IMG/VR virus record: IMGVR_UViG_3300017786_000084
Span: 1 to 30,083 of that record
Direction: 5' to 3' (one strand)
From: a virus
Length of the DNA: 30,083 nt
In this document: piece after piece, positions 8,340 to 18,032 of the stretch
Numbering within the stretch: position 1 is the stretch's first letter
Layout of the letters: every line of letters begins with the position of its first letter
The notes under the pieces: model-generated
What the model was told of the DNA's origin: nothing
Seen by the model: only the letters and a program-made list of their open reading frames with translations
The model's database searches: none
Program-made: the position numbers and the translations under genes

Positions 8340-9767
8340 ATGGGATTACTAGACGGTATTATACAAAAACAAAATGAAATAACTGGAGAAAGTGAACTTA
8401 TAGATTTAGGTTTAAACTCTAAACAATACTACGAAGGTGTAGATGGTATACAAAATAATGGTGTTGATACTTATGGTAATTATCAATTTATATCTTTAGA
8501 AGATATTATAAATTCTTTTATAGTTGCTTACACGGGTGAAGACAAAATAATTAGCAAGGTTAGAAGAACTGACGTTGCTTTTCATGCTCAAAGAGCTTTA
8601 GCTGAATTAAGTTTTGATACTTTTAAATCTATTAAATCTTTTGAAATTGAAGTGCCAGCTTCTTTATCAATGCCTTTACCGCAGGACTATGTTCATTATG
8701 TAAAAATGTGTTGGGTTGATGCTGCCGGCATAAAGCATATTATATATCCAACATCAAAAACTTCAAATCCAGTAGCGTATCAACAAAACACAGATGGAAC
8801 ATTAAAATTTGAAGATAACGTTTGGTTAAATCCAGTTACAGGTTTATATGAAGAATATGGTATTACAAGATCTTACGATTCTTTTGGAAATCCTATAGCT
8901 TCAGAAACACATAATCCAGCTGATAGTAAATTTAAATCAAAAACACCTTTGCAACAATTTGCCACAGAGGTTAGAGTCAATGTTACAGGAGCTTCAAGAA
9001 CAATGTCTGGCAGTGGAGCTACTTCTACTAGTTACATCGCTTATGGACCTGGGTCTGGTATGCAAATTAATTTTCAAGATGTTTATAGTAGCATAAAAGT
9101 TGGTATGTCTGTTTTTGGACCTGGTATACCTTTAAACTCAACTGTTGCTAGTGTAGGTAATTCTACAAGTGTAAATTACGACGGAACTGGCATAGTTATA
9201 ACAAATCCTGATTACGAAGCAGATATACTACTAGAGTCACCAACAGGAACTGCTGGTAGGCCTTTAAATGCTCAACAAGGAAATACTCAAGTTATAATTG
9301 TAGACATGAATAAACAGTCAAATACAATGTCTAGTTTTAAATCTCATGTTGCAAAAGATAATCAAAATCAATATGATGATGAAACTTATAATTTTGCGCA
9401 AGGAAGAAGATATGGTATTGACCCAGCGCACGCTCAAGTAAATGGATCGTATTTTATAGATGACAACAGTGGATTAATTCATTTTAGTTCTAATATTTCT
9501 TCAAAAACTGTAATACTAGAATATATAAGTGATAGTTTAGGTACTGATTCTGAAATGAAAGTTCATAAATTTGCAGAAGAGGCAATGTATAAGTGTATAG
9601 CATACGCTATAATGTCAACTAGAGCAAACGTACAGGAATATATAGTTCGTAGGTTTCAAAAAGATAAATTTGCCGCAACAAGAACCGCAAAACTAAGACT
9701 ATCAAATTTAAAATTAGAAGAATTAACTCAAATATTAAGAGGTAAATCTAAGCAAATAAAACACTAG
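8340..9767 (+). CDS. P22 gp4-like tail/head stabilization protein candidate
   Basis: A 475-residue neck protein. The segment at about 75-130 (VRRTDVAFHAQRALAELSFD, then IEVPASLSMPLPQDYVHYVK) resembles neck proteins annotated as P22 gp4-like stabilization proteins in P22-like and crAss-like phages. That is recall of family appearance, not a search. Residues about 215-335 look like a Gly/Ser/Thr-rich insertion with GMSVFGPGI (255-263), similar to GMAVSGTGI in the gene at 16757. The C-terminal 80 residues return to a helical, conserved style (AEEAMYKCIAYAIMSTRA; RRFQKDKFAATRTAKLRL). Spacing to neighbours is 3 bases on each side. The function probably is sealing the portal-tail junction. Confidence 0.6.
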   Translation: MGLLDGIIQKQNEITGESELIDLGLNSKQYYEGVDGIQNNGVDTYGNYQFISLEDIINSFIVAYTGEDKIISKVRRTDVAFHAQRALAELSFDTFKSIKSFEIEVPASLSMPLPQDYVHYVKMCWVDAAGIKHIIYPTSKTSNPVAYQQNTDGTLKFEDNVWLNPVTGLYEEYGITRSYDSFGNPIASETHNPADSKFKSKTPLQQFATEVRVNVTGASRTMSGSGATSTSYIAYGPGSGMQINFQDVYSSIKVGMSVFGPGIPLNSTVASVGNSTSVNYDGTGIVITNPDYEADILLESPTGTAGRPLNAQQGNTQVIIVDMNKQSNTMSSFKSHVAKDNQNQYDDETYNFAQGRRYGIDPAHAQVNGSYFIDDNSGLIHFSSNISSKTVILEYISDSLGTDSEMKVHKFAEEAMYKCIAYAIMSTRANVQEYIVRRFQKDKFAATRTAKLRLSNLKLEELTQILRGKSKQIKH

Positions 9768-9770
9768 AGT

Positions 9771-12700
9771 ATGCCGGAAATTAAAAATACGCTTACATCA
9801 GGAAAAATGAACAAAGATCTTGATGAAAGGTTAGTACGTAAAGGAGAGTATAGAGATGCAATGAACATTCAAATATCAACTTCAGAACAATCTGATGTTG
9901 GCGCTGTTGAAAATGTTTTAGGTAATTTCATGCTTCATGATACTTTTTTAATACCTACAAAATCAACGTGTGTTGGTGCTATTGCCGATGAAAAAAAAGA
10001 TACTTTATATTGGTTTACTTATCACGCAACAAAAGATGCAATATTAAAATATGATAGAAAAACTGGTAAAGTCTCACCAGTTTTAATAGATACAAATAAA
10101 AACGTTTTAAATTTTAATAAAACCGAATTAATTACAGGTATAAACATTATAGATAATCTGTTATTTTGGACTGACAATCGTACAGAGCCAAAAAAAATCA
10201 ATATAGATCTTTGTGAGCAAGGCACTGACTCTACAGGTCTTTATCATACTAGACTAGTAGTTCCAGAAAATAACATTGATTATTCTAAAGCAGAAGCTTT
10301 AAAAGAAGAACACATAACTGTTATAAAAACTCCTCCAAAACAAAAGCTACACGTTGAAGAATTTTATGAAGAATATAATCCTTCTGTAACTATATTTAAT
10401 TTTGCAGAAGAAGGTATGCAAAATGTAGGTACTCAGAACTATACTACATTTACAAATTTTATAAATGGGCAAACTTACAATGCAGGTGATAGAATAGCTA
10501 TGATTGCACAGTCAGAAAATGGTATTTTACCTAGCGACGCTACTGTTGTTATTAAAATTATTCAAGATATAAGCGGTGCTGATGGATATGATAATGATCC
10601 TTTACCAAAAGATACTTTTATAATTGAAACAGAGTCAATAGAAGATAATCCAGCTGCTGCAGAATTAACATATAGATGTTTAAAAATAATAGACTCAGAC
10701 CCTTTGTTTGAGCGTAAATACCCTAGGTTTAGCTACAGATACAAGTACGCTGATGGTGAATATTCTACTTTCGCTCCATTTACAGATGTTATTTTTAAAC
10801 CAGGTTTGTTTCAATATAATTCTTTTAAAGCTTACAACGTAGCTATGGAGAATAGGCTAAAGTATTTAAAGTTAAGAAATTTTATAACAAACGAAACTCC
10901 TAATAATGTTATACAAATAGACATATTATACAAAGAGTCTAACTCACCGACAGTTTATCTTGTAGATAAAATAAAATATAATGATGAGCCTAACATTACT
11001 GTTGGTGTTACAGAGGCAGATCATCACCTTGTCAACAGTTGGCATGGAAATCAATATGAAATAAAATCAGACCTTATATATGCTGTTTTACCTAGCAATC
11101 AATTGTTAAGACCTTGGGATAACGTTCCTAGACAAGCTTTAGCACAAGAAATAACAGGTAATAGAATAGTTTATGCTAATTACCTTCAAAACTACAACAT
11201 TAGTAACTTAAACAATGATAATTTTCAACCAATATTACATGCTGATTATAAAAGTAGGTATGTTGGAAACGAAGGTTATAAATTTTCATATCAAGGGAAC
11301 TACACTAATAGTCCTTTTGTTGTAAAAGAAAATATATTACATTACTACGGGCATAAATCTTTAAAGTCAATGAGAAACTATCAACTTGGCTTAACTTATA
11401 TTGATAAATACGGTAGAGAAACACCTATATTTAGTAATAACAATTCAATATTTAAAATACCTAAAAAGCATGGTGGTTTTAAGCTAGCACTAGAAGGGCA
11501 AATAAACACTTCACCACCTTCTTTTGCAGAGTCTTATAAGTTTTACGTAAAAGAAACTTCTACTGAGTACTACAACATAGCTATGAGTAGAGTTTATAGA
11601 GCTGAAGATGGTAATATATGGTTAGCTTTTCCATCTTCTGAAAGAAACAAAATTGATTTAGATACTTTTTTAATATTAAAAAAAGGTGCAGATAAAAAAC
11701 AACTAATAAAAGAAAAAGCTAGATATAAAGTATTAGCTATAGAAAACGAAGCTCCTGACTTTATAAAAACAGAAACTGATATTTTAGGTGAAATAGATGT
11801 TACTGGTACAAATGTTGGTGCGCACTTGACAAATCCACCAACAGTTGATAGCAGATTTTTTGATTTATCAGTAGATGAGTGGAGCGATTCTAATGCTACA
11901 GCTTTAAATGATATACCAGATCCTTTAAGAGTAGAGTGGGAAGGGTCAAATGGTTATGTAACACAACTTTATGATGTTAGTGTAGTAACCGCTTCAGATG
12001 ATGATTTTAGCTTTACTTTAGTAGAGGCTTTTAATGATTCTGACAGCTGGATTTACCCTGGTTATCCTTCATTAATAACTGGTGCAGATCTTCAAAGCGG
12101 ATTAAGAATAAGAGTTTATAGAGATAAAATTGTAAATAGACCAGAGTTTGATGGTGTGTTTTTTGTTAAAATAAATAGCGATGAAGTAGCGGAAAAACAT
12201 GTTTTTACAGAAGCTGCTAAATCTACAACTTATGAAATTCAAAACAAGGTGTATTCTCATAACTTTTTAGACGAGTCAATTAAAGTATTTAAAGATCCAG
12301 CTGGAATACAAACAACTACACTTGCTTCAAATACAGCTACTGGTGATAATTCACCAAATGTCACAACTTCAGACGATGAGTGGAAAGCTTTGTTAGATTT
12401 TGGTGGGCTGAGTAACATTCCTGGTGGTGCTACAGGTTCTACTGGTGGATTTTTTATAGATGCTGCTTATTACGCAGGTGTTCACTACGACACGCCAGAC
12501 TTTGAATTTGGATTAGAATCTCAAACAGCTGGGTTTAGCAACGGTGGAAATTATTGGACAACTGAAAGTTTTTCACCTCACCCTGCAAGTTATCAAAATA
12601 GGGCTTCTTATGGTAGAGGTATTTTTACAGAAAACGGAAAACATTATGTTGAAATTTCTTTTTCAAAAATTGGAGACGGCGCTTCTGTTAGAGGTTCTGG

Positions 12701-15458
12701 ACAGTTTAATATTGAAAACGATGCTTATAGATTAAATGATACTGGCTGGCCAGATGGTCTTGGTATGCATAGTGAAAAAATATGGGATTTAAGGTGGGAA
12801 AAAGCAATGTCTAATTATCAAGACGTTTATGGTGGGCCAGATGATTTGTTATCTAGGATATTAGATAGATTTAGAATTTTTCAAAAATTCAGAATATCAA
12901 ACAATTCAAATCCAAGTGAAATATTTGAAGTTTTAAACGTAGACATAGTGAAAAGATATAATCACACAGACTACAGAAGAGTTTGGCATGCATATATGCT
13001 AGCTACATCTCCTTCAAGCTCACCTTACCAACCTACTTACACAAATTCAGATCCTTCTTTAACTGTTGAAGGACCTTATAATGACACATCTGTAGACGAT
13101 GAGCAGGCTAATAATGTTTGGAAAAGATTTCAAAAATCACATAATAGAAGAATAACCTTTAGACTACAAGTTAATAAAGATTTGTCTGGTGTAATTTTAG
13201 ATAATAATAAAAGTTTGTTAGATGCTGATAATTGTGGTCCTGACTCATCATTTGGTATTGAGTTTGTTATACCTAGAGTTAGCACTCAAACAAAACAAGT
13301 AGTAAGTAAAAATCCAGCAATATGGGAAACAGAGCCAAAAGAATCTGCAGATTTAGATATTTATTACGAAGCAAGTGATGCTTTTCCAATAAATATAAAT
13401 GATAAAAATTGGCAAAGATTTATACCAAAAGGATCAATAGTTACATGTCCTACAAAACCAGGTGTTATGAACCCATATGTTACAACAACTGTTGTAGGAT
13501 TTAATAATAATAAAATTATTTTTTCACACGAAATAGATACTTCAGAGTATGTTGGACCACCAGCTTTAAGTCAAGAGTTGCCATACATAATATTTACAAG
13601 ACCAGACACAACAACAACTTCTTTAAAATTAGACCTAGGGATTTCAGCTGATTTTGCAGCTGCAGAATACGGTGTTTTTACAAACGTACATAGAAATCCT
13701 TTTTCACTTTCTTGGTACAATTGTTTTTCTTTTGTAAATGGAGTTGAATCAAATAGAATAAGAGATACTTTTAATAGTATAATTTTAGACAAAGGTGCAA
13801 AAGCATCTTCTGTAATTGACGAAAACTACGAGCAAGAAAGAAGAACTAATGGTTTAATATACTCTGGTATATACAACTCTACAAGCGGTGTTAATAATTT
13901 AAACCAGTTTATACAAGCAGAAAAAATTACCAAAGATTTAAACCCTACGTATGGTAGTATACAAAAGCTATACTCAAGAAACTCTGATTTAGTTGCTTTG
14001 TGTGAAGATAAAGTTATAAGAATACTTGCAAATAAAGATGCTGTATTTAATGCTGATGGCAATGCCAATTTAACAGCTACAAATAAAGTTTTAGGCCAAG
14101 CAGTGCCATTTGTAGGTGATTATGGTATATCAACAAATCCAGAATCTTTTGCGTCTGAAAACTATAGAGTTTATTTTACAGACAAACAAAGAGGTGCGGT
14201 GTTGAGATTGTCAAGAGATGGTTTGACACCTATATCAACTTATGGCATGCAAGATTATTTTAGAGATCATCTTAAACTAAGTAACAAAATAGTAGGTAGT
14301 TATGATGATAAAAAAAATAATTATAATGTTAGTATTATAGACATTAACAATACAATATCCTACGACGAAGACGTAAAAGGTTGGTCAAGTTTTAAATCTT
14401 TTATACCAGAACAAGCTATAAGTATGGCAAATGATTATTATAGCTTTAAAAATGGTCATTTGTGGGTACACCACTCAGAACACCAAGCTGCTCAAAGAAA
14501 TACGTTTTATGATCAATTTACACCTTCTTCTGTTAAAATTTTATTAAATGATGCGCCTGGAGTTATTAAAACTTTTAAAACTTTAAATTACGAAGGCTCT
14601 CAGTCAAATATAAATTTAGAAACTACAGATGTTAATAGTGGTTTTTATAACTTAGAAAACAAAAACGGCTGGAGGTCAGACTCTATTGTAACAAACAAGC
14701 AAGATGGTTATGTTTCTGAGTTTATAGAAAAAGAAGGCAAATGGTTTAACTACATAAAAGGAAGCGATGTTAGCGACACTTTAGATATTAAAACAGATGA
14801 GTTTTCTTTTCAAGGTATAGGTAAAGCCGTTTCAATTGATCTTGATCCTAGTTTGTATGTATATGTACCACCAACACCAACACCTGGGTGTATGGATCCA
14901 CTAGCAGATAATTACAATACACTTGCAACAATAGATGATGGTTCATGTACTTACACAACACCTGTATACGGTTGTACTGATCCAAATGCTATAAACTATG
15001 ATCCACTGGCAACTGTAGATGATAATAGTTGTGTAATAGAATTATTGGGCTGTACAGATCCAAGAGCTTCAAACTACAACCCTAACGCAACAGTTGATGA
15101 TGGAACTTGTATAATGACGCCAACACCACCTGTTTATGGATGCACAGATCCAAGAGCTTTAAATTATGATCCTTTAGCTACTATTGATAATGGAACTTGT
15201 ATAATGGGTATTCAAGGTTGTACTGATCCAAATGCAGATAACTGGGATCCACTTGCCAACCAAGACGACGGGACATGTACTTACAGTACAACTAGCGGTG
15301 GTGGAGGTCCAACTGGAGGAGGAACAGGAGGCGGTAGTAATAATGCAAATGGTTGTACAGATCCTCTTGCATTAAACTATGATAGCTCAGCTACAGTTGA
15401 TGATGGTACGTGTATATATCCTACTTTAACAATTCAAGATTTTAATGATGATGATTAA
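9771..15458 (+). CDS. Tail hub / beta-propeller-type protein with C-terminal Cys repeats
   Basis: A 1895-residue protein, much longer than P22 gp10 (about 470 residues). The N-terminus (KMNKDLDERLVRKGEYRDAM, then NIQISTSEQSDVGAVENVLGN) resembles propeller-type tail hub proteins. The same theme returns at about 1360-1530 (GSIQKLYSRNSDLVALCEDK; ENYRVYFTDKQRGAVLRLS), as if one propeller were split by a long beta-rich central insertion (about 560-1350). Residues 1706-1881 hold six Cys-paired repeats, with a Gly/Ser/Thr linker before the last, and the protein ends in an acidic tail. I infer that the N-terminus anchors to the neck and that the centre and repeats face the host. The GAG before the ATG is the nearest thing to a ribosome site. 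The alternative reading is a plain tail fibre. No break is seen over 5.7 kb. Confidence 0.7.
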   Translation: MPEIKNTLTSGKMNKDLDERLVRKGEYRDAMNIQISTSEQSDVGAVENVLGNFMLHDTFLIPTKSTCVGAIADEKKDTLYWFTYHATKDAILKYDRKTGKVSPVLIDTNKNVLNFNKTELITGINIIDNLLFWTDNRTEPKKINIDLCEQGTDSTGLYHTRLVVPENNIDYSKAEALKEEHITVIKTPPKQKLHVEEFYEEYNPSVTIFNFAEEGMQNVGTQNYTTFTNFINGQTYNAGDRIAMIAQSENGILPSDATVVIKIIQDISGADGYDNDPLPKDTFIIETESIEDNPAAAELTYRCLKIIDSDPLFERKYPRFSYRYKYADGEYSTFAPFTDVIFKPGLFQYNSFKAYNVAMENRLKYLKLRNFITNETPNNVIQIDILYKESNSPTVYLVDKIKYNDEPNITVGVTEADHHLVNSWHGNQYEIKSDLIYAVLPSNQLLRPWDNVPRQALAQEITGNRIVYANYLQNYNISNLNNDNFQPILHADYKSRYVGNEGYKFSYQGNYTNSPFVVKENILHYYGHKSLKSMRNYQLGLTYIDKYGRETPIFSNNNSIFKIPKKHGGFKLALEGQINTSPPSFAESYKFYVKETSTEYYNIAMSRVYRAEDGNIWLAFPSSERNKIDLDTFLILKKGADKKQLIKEKARYKVLAIENEAPDFIKTETDILGEIDVTGTNVGAHLTNPPTVDSRFFDLSVDEWSDSNATALNDIPDPLRVEWEGSNGYVTQLYDVSVVTASDDDFSFTLVEAFNDSDSWIYPGYPSLITGADLQSGLRIRVYRDKIVNRPEFDGVFFVKINSDEVAEKHVFTEAAKSTTYEIQNKVYSHNFLDESIKVFKDPAGIQTTTLASNTATGDNSPNVTTSDDEWKALLDFGGLSNIPGGATGSTGGFFIDAAYYAGVHYDTPDFEFGLESQTAGFSNGGNYWTTESFSPHPASYQNRASYGRGIFTENGKHYVEISFSKIGDGASVRGSGQFNIENDAYRLNDTGWPDGLGMHSEKIWDLRWEKAMSNYQDVYGGPDDLLSRILDRFRIFQKFRISNNSNPSEIFEVLNVDIVKRYNHTDYRRVWHAYMLATSPSSSPYQPTYTNSDPSLTVEGPYNDTSVDDEQANNVWKRFQKSHNRRITFRLQVNKDLSGVILDNNKSLLDADNCGPDSSFGIEFVIPRVSTQTKQVVSKNPAIWETEPKESADLDIYYEASDAFPININDKNWQRFIPKGSIVTCPTKPGVMNPYVTTTVVGFNNNKIIFSHEIDTSEYVGPPALSQELPYIIFTRPDTTTTSLKLDLGISADFAAAEYGVFTNVHRNPFSLSWYNCFSFVNGVESNRIRDTFNSIILDKGAKASSVIDENYEQERRTNGLIYSGIYNSTSGVNNLNQFIQAEKITKDLNPTYGSIQKLYSRNSDLVALCEDKVIRILANKDAVFNADGNANLTATNKVLGQAVPFVGDYGISTNPESFASENYRVYFTDKQRGAVLRLSRDGLTPISTYGMQDYFRDHLKLSNKIVGSYDDKKNNYNVSIIDINNTISYDEDVKGWSSFKSFIPEQAISMANDYYSFKNGHLWVHHSEHQAAQRNTFYDQFTPSSVKILLNDAPGVIKTFKTLNYEGSQSNINLETTDVNSGFYNLENKNGWRSDSIVTNKQDGYVSEFIEKEGKWFNYIKGSDVSDTLDIKTDEFSFQGIGKAVSIDLDPSLYVYVPPTPTPGCMDPLADNYNTLATIDDGSCTYTTPVYGCTDPNAINYDPLATVDDNSCVIELLGCTDPRASNYNPNATVDDGTCIMTPTPPVYGCTDPRALNYDPLATIDNGTCIMGIQGCTDPNADNWDPLANQDDGTCTYSTTSGGGGPTGGGTGGGSNNANGCTDPLALNYDSSATVDDGTCIYPTLTIQDFNDDD
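14886..15413 (+). repeat. Six Cys-paired GCTDP/DDGTC protein repeats
   Basis: Six in-frame 63-base (21-residue) units start at 14886, 14970, 15048, 15138, 15216 and 15351. Each has G-C-[TM]-D-P near the start, N[YW] at positions 9-10, and D-[DN]-[GN]-[ST]-C at the end. Linkers vary from 5 to 24 residues. The Cys pair at positions 2 and 21 of each unit probably forms a disulfide, and the Asp-rich end may bind calcium. Codons differ between units, so these are old protein-level repeats and not recent DNA duplications. The family is known from Bacteroidota secreted proteins. Confidence 0.9.
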
Positions 15459-15469
15459 AAAAATATACT

Positions 15470-16753
15470 ATGTCTCACAATAATTACACACATAATTCAA
15501 ATAACAATTACGATGTTTCAATTGTGATTGATCCTAATGCAACACAAGGAACTGGAACAACAGCAAAATATGATGATAATGGTGAAATTTATTATGAAAT
15601 TAGTATAATACCAAAATTTATACCTTCACCGTTGTTTGCTGCAAATTTTAGAATAGGAAACAATTCTGGAAGTTATATTCTACCTACATACAAATGGGAC
15701 TATAGTTATAATCCTAATGGAACTGGAAATGGAAATCCACCCCCACCTCCACATAATATAAACACGCAGCAAAATATTTATAAAATACTTCTTGGACAGT
15801 ATGGTCCTTTATATCCTACAGATAACACGCCTATTTATGGTCCTATTAAGTTTGAGCAAACAACTATATGGGCAAATCATGTAAACTTAAATGTAACTTG
15901 GTCAAAAATAATATTAAAAGAAATTTATCAAGATGATTCTGGTAACTTACATACTGTCAATGGTCAGTTAGAGTTTCAAACAAGCGAAGAATCTCAGTGG
16001 AACGCAAGCGTGTTAAACCCAAATAATTTTACTACAAATAATTACCCTGTTGAAATAAAAGCTTATGTTTATATTGATTACAGACCTGGTTATAGTCCAA
16101 ACCAAAACGAAAGCTTTACTATTGATTTTGACGAAGTAGAACCAATAGAAGGCTGTACAGATCCTACTGCTCTCAACACTACGCCAGGTGCGACAATTGA
16201 TGATGGTTCATGCACATATGCACCACCACCACCACCTCCACCTCCACCACCAGTATTTACCTTACCTCCTTTTACGATGGGTCACACGGTAGGACAAGCT
16301 CTTGTTGATGTTAATTATCCTAATTCACCTACTGACATGCGTGTTTTAGTTAACCTTAGTATTGATATTCAAGCTGCATTATATATCCCTTTTCCTAATC
16401 TTCCGGTAACTTATGATATAACTGAGCTATACTACATAGACAATAACGGTAATCAAGTTGATATACAAAGAACAACTAACTTGTCAATACAAAGTCCACC
16501 GTATGGATTATCTCCTATAGCACCTGGTAATTTAGTTCATTACTTTTCGTTACCATCAAATATAATAACATATCCAACACCTACTAATGTAACATTATCT
16601 GTTCCTCCAAGTATACTCGCGGGAACCATGTACATAAATGGGGTTTTGCTTCCAACTGATCTAACAAACAGCTTTACTACTGATGTGCACTGTACTATTG
16701 TAGCTACAAACTCTGCGTTTACATCTAGTCACACAGAAATAATAACAGTATAA
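15470..16753 (+). CDS. Two-domain tail protein with proline linker and one Cys repeat
   Basis: A 427-residue virion-type protein with no named homolog that I recognise. An Asn-rich start is followed by a beta-rich domain (about 15-225, with a short PPPPP stretch near 92-96). Next come one GCTDP-type Cys repeat (228-248), a run of ten prolines (252-261), and a second beta-rich domain (about 265-427). The segments ILKEIYQDDSGNLHTVNGQL in domain 1 and DITELYYIDNNGNQVDIQRT in domain 2 look alike, hinting at two related Ig-like modules. It lies 11 bases after the repeat-bearing hub gene and shares its repeat, so the two probably form one surface structure. There is no signal peptide, which fits a virion component. 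A receptor-contact role is inferred. Confidence 0.65.
   Translation: MSHNNYTHNSNNNYDVSIVIDPNATQGTGTTAKYDDNGEIYYEISIIPKFIPSPLFAANFRIGNNSGSYILPTYKWDYSYNPNGTGNGNPPPPPHNINTQQNIYKILLGQYGPLYPTDNTPIYGPIKFEQTTIWANHVNLNVTWSKIILKEIYQDDSGNLHTVNGQLEFQTSEESQWNASVLNPNNFTTNNYPVEIKAYVYIDYRPGYSPNQNESFTIDFDEVEPIEGCTDPTALNTTPGATIDDGSCTYAPPPPPPPPPPVFTLPPFTMGHTVGQALVDVNYPNSPTDMRVLVNLSIDIQAALYIPFPNLPVTYDITELYYIDNNGNQVDIQRTTNLSIQSPPYGLSPIAPGNLVHYFSLPSNIITYPTPTNVTLSVPPSILAGTMYINGVLLPTDLTNSFTTDVHCTIVATNSAFTSSHTEIITV
16151..16213 (+). repeat. Seventh GCTDP/DDGSC repeat, in the next gene
   Basis: A single 21-residue unit starting GCTDPTALN and ending TIDDGSC. It has the same spacing as the six units in the preceding gene but lacks the NY pair (NT instead). 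It directly precedes the ten-proline linker (16223-16252). Confidence 0.85.
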
Positions 16754-16756
16754 AAT

Positions 16757-18031
16757 ATGATAATAACTAGTGTACAAATAAATACAGATAATATTTTTTC
16801 TAAAGCAGAAAGTAGAAAGTTTGTTGTAAGCGGCGAGCCTGGTGCTGTGTTTAGTATGACTGTAACAAATGGAAGTAATCATTTTTACAATTTTTCAGAA
16901 GATCTTGATAAAAACGGTCAACTTAAAACAGCTTTAGCTTTTTCTGCAACTCCAGCAAAGTTAGTTCAAAAAAAATTAAATGAGTTTGGAGTTTACACAG
17001 GGTCTATTTTGTTTCCAACAGTTAGCGCTGATGATGAATATGAAATAATTGTTTATGCAGATGGTCACTACAACACTACTTTTGAACAGTCTTTATCAAA
17101 AAGTAATATTTATAAGTTGCCAATAATATATCAATTTAAAGATACTACACTAACATTTTCTTTGTCTTCTGCCGCTAATAGTAGTGATTACAATACTTTA
17201 CCACTAGATGTAACTTCTATAGGTTTTGAAAACCGTAAAGCCTCGTTTTCAATAAATTGGCCAGTAACACTAAGTAATGATGATTTACTAACTCATTTTG
17301 TTATTGCAAAACAACCATCAGCTAATGATTTTACGTTTACAACTACAAAAGATACTAAAACAGCTGGATCAAGCTCAGTGTCTCTAGAGCTAAAAGATAT
17401 AAAAGGTTTAAGCGCTGGTATGGCTGTAAGTGGAACTGGAATTGCTAGTGGTGCAACAATAAAAAACTTGACGCCAGGATTTTTTGATCAAAACAAAAGC
17501 TCAGACCTTGAAGATGTGTATAGCATACCTATAGAAGCTGCAACAGTAAATGGTGAAGAAATTGTTAGAGATTCTAGTGGTGGTACCGCTGTTATTAGCG
17601 CTGCTTCTACATTTGTTGCTGATAGAACTTTAACTTTTACAGGAAAAGGGCCTGGTCACTCTGACGTGTTTAACAATACAGATTTTAATATTTCTAATTT
17701 TAAAGTAACAATTGATCCTGTAGTAACAACAACTGACCTTGCGGTTGATGATAGCCTTACAATTCCTCTTGCAAGTACTGTTGGTATAAAAGCTGCAGAA
17801 ACTGTTATAATGTCTGGTATTGGTGTAATTGGTACTCCACACGTTGACGCGGTAAGCAACGGTGTTAACATAACAGCAAGTGCAAAACAAACGATTGAAA
17901 ATGGTCAAACAATAACCTTTACAGGTAGTAGTAGATCTGCAACTATAACAGCTGACGTTTCAATTGAGTCTCATGGTGTGGATGATTTAACATTAACACT
18001 TGCTTTAGATAATATCTTAACAATAGAATAA
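16757..18031 (+). CDS. Beta-rich structural (tail) protein
   Basis: A 424-residue protein rich in Thr, Ser, Ala and Val with no Cys, typical of phage beta-sandwich structural proteins. The N-terminal 130 residues form one module (SAESRKFVVSGEPGAVFSM style beta strands). Near residue 221, GMAVSGTGI is a motif common in phage tail/appendage beta modules and also seen in the protein encoded at 8340. In the C-terminal third, RTLTFTGKG...AVDDSLTIPL (about 295-335) and QTITFTGSS...LALDNILTIE (about 380-424) look like two copies of a beta repeat. It starts 3 bases after the previous stop and ends 1 base before the next ATG, so it is translated as part of the tail block. The exact role is unknown; a tail appendage or baseplate-like component is inferred. 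Confidence 0.65.
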   Translation: MIITSVQINTDNIFSKAESRKFVVSGEPGAVFSMTVTNGSNHFYNFSEDLDKNGQLKTALAFSATPAKLVQKKLNEFGVYTGSILFPTVSADDEYEIIVYADGHYNTTFEQSLSKSNIYKLPIIYQFKDTTLTFSLSSAANSSDYNTLPLDVTSIGFENRKASFSINWPVTLSNDDLLTHFVIAKQPSANDFTFTTTKDTKTAGSSSVSLELKDIKGLSAGMAVSGTGIASGATIKNLTPGFFDQNKSSDLEDVYSIPIEAATVNGEEIVRDSSGGTAVISAASTFVADRTLTFTGKGPGHSDVFNNTDFNISNFKVTIDPVVTTTDLAVDDSLTIPLASTVGIKAAETVIMSGIGVIGTPHVDAVSNGVNITASAKQTIENGQTITFTGSSRSATITADVSIESHGVDDLTLTLALDNILTIE

Positions 18032-18032
18032 C

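Noticed and set aside
14886-15413. CRISPR-like or DNA-level tandem repeat
   Set aside because: The units are in-frame, differ in codons and have uneven spacing. They are protein-level repeats.
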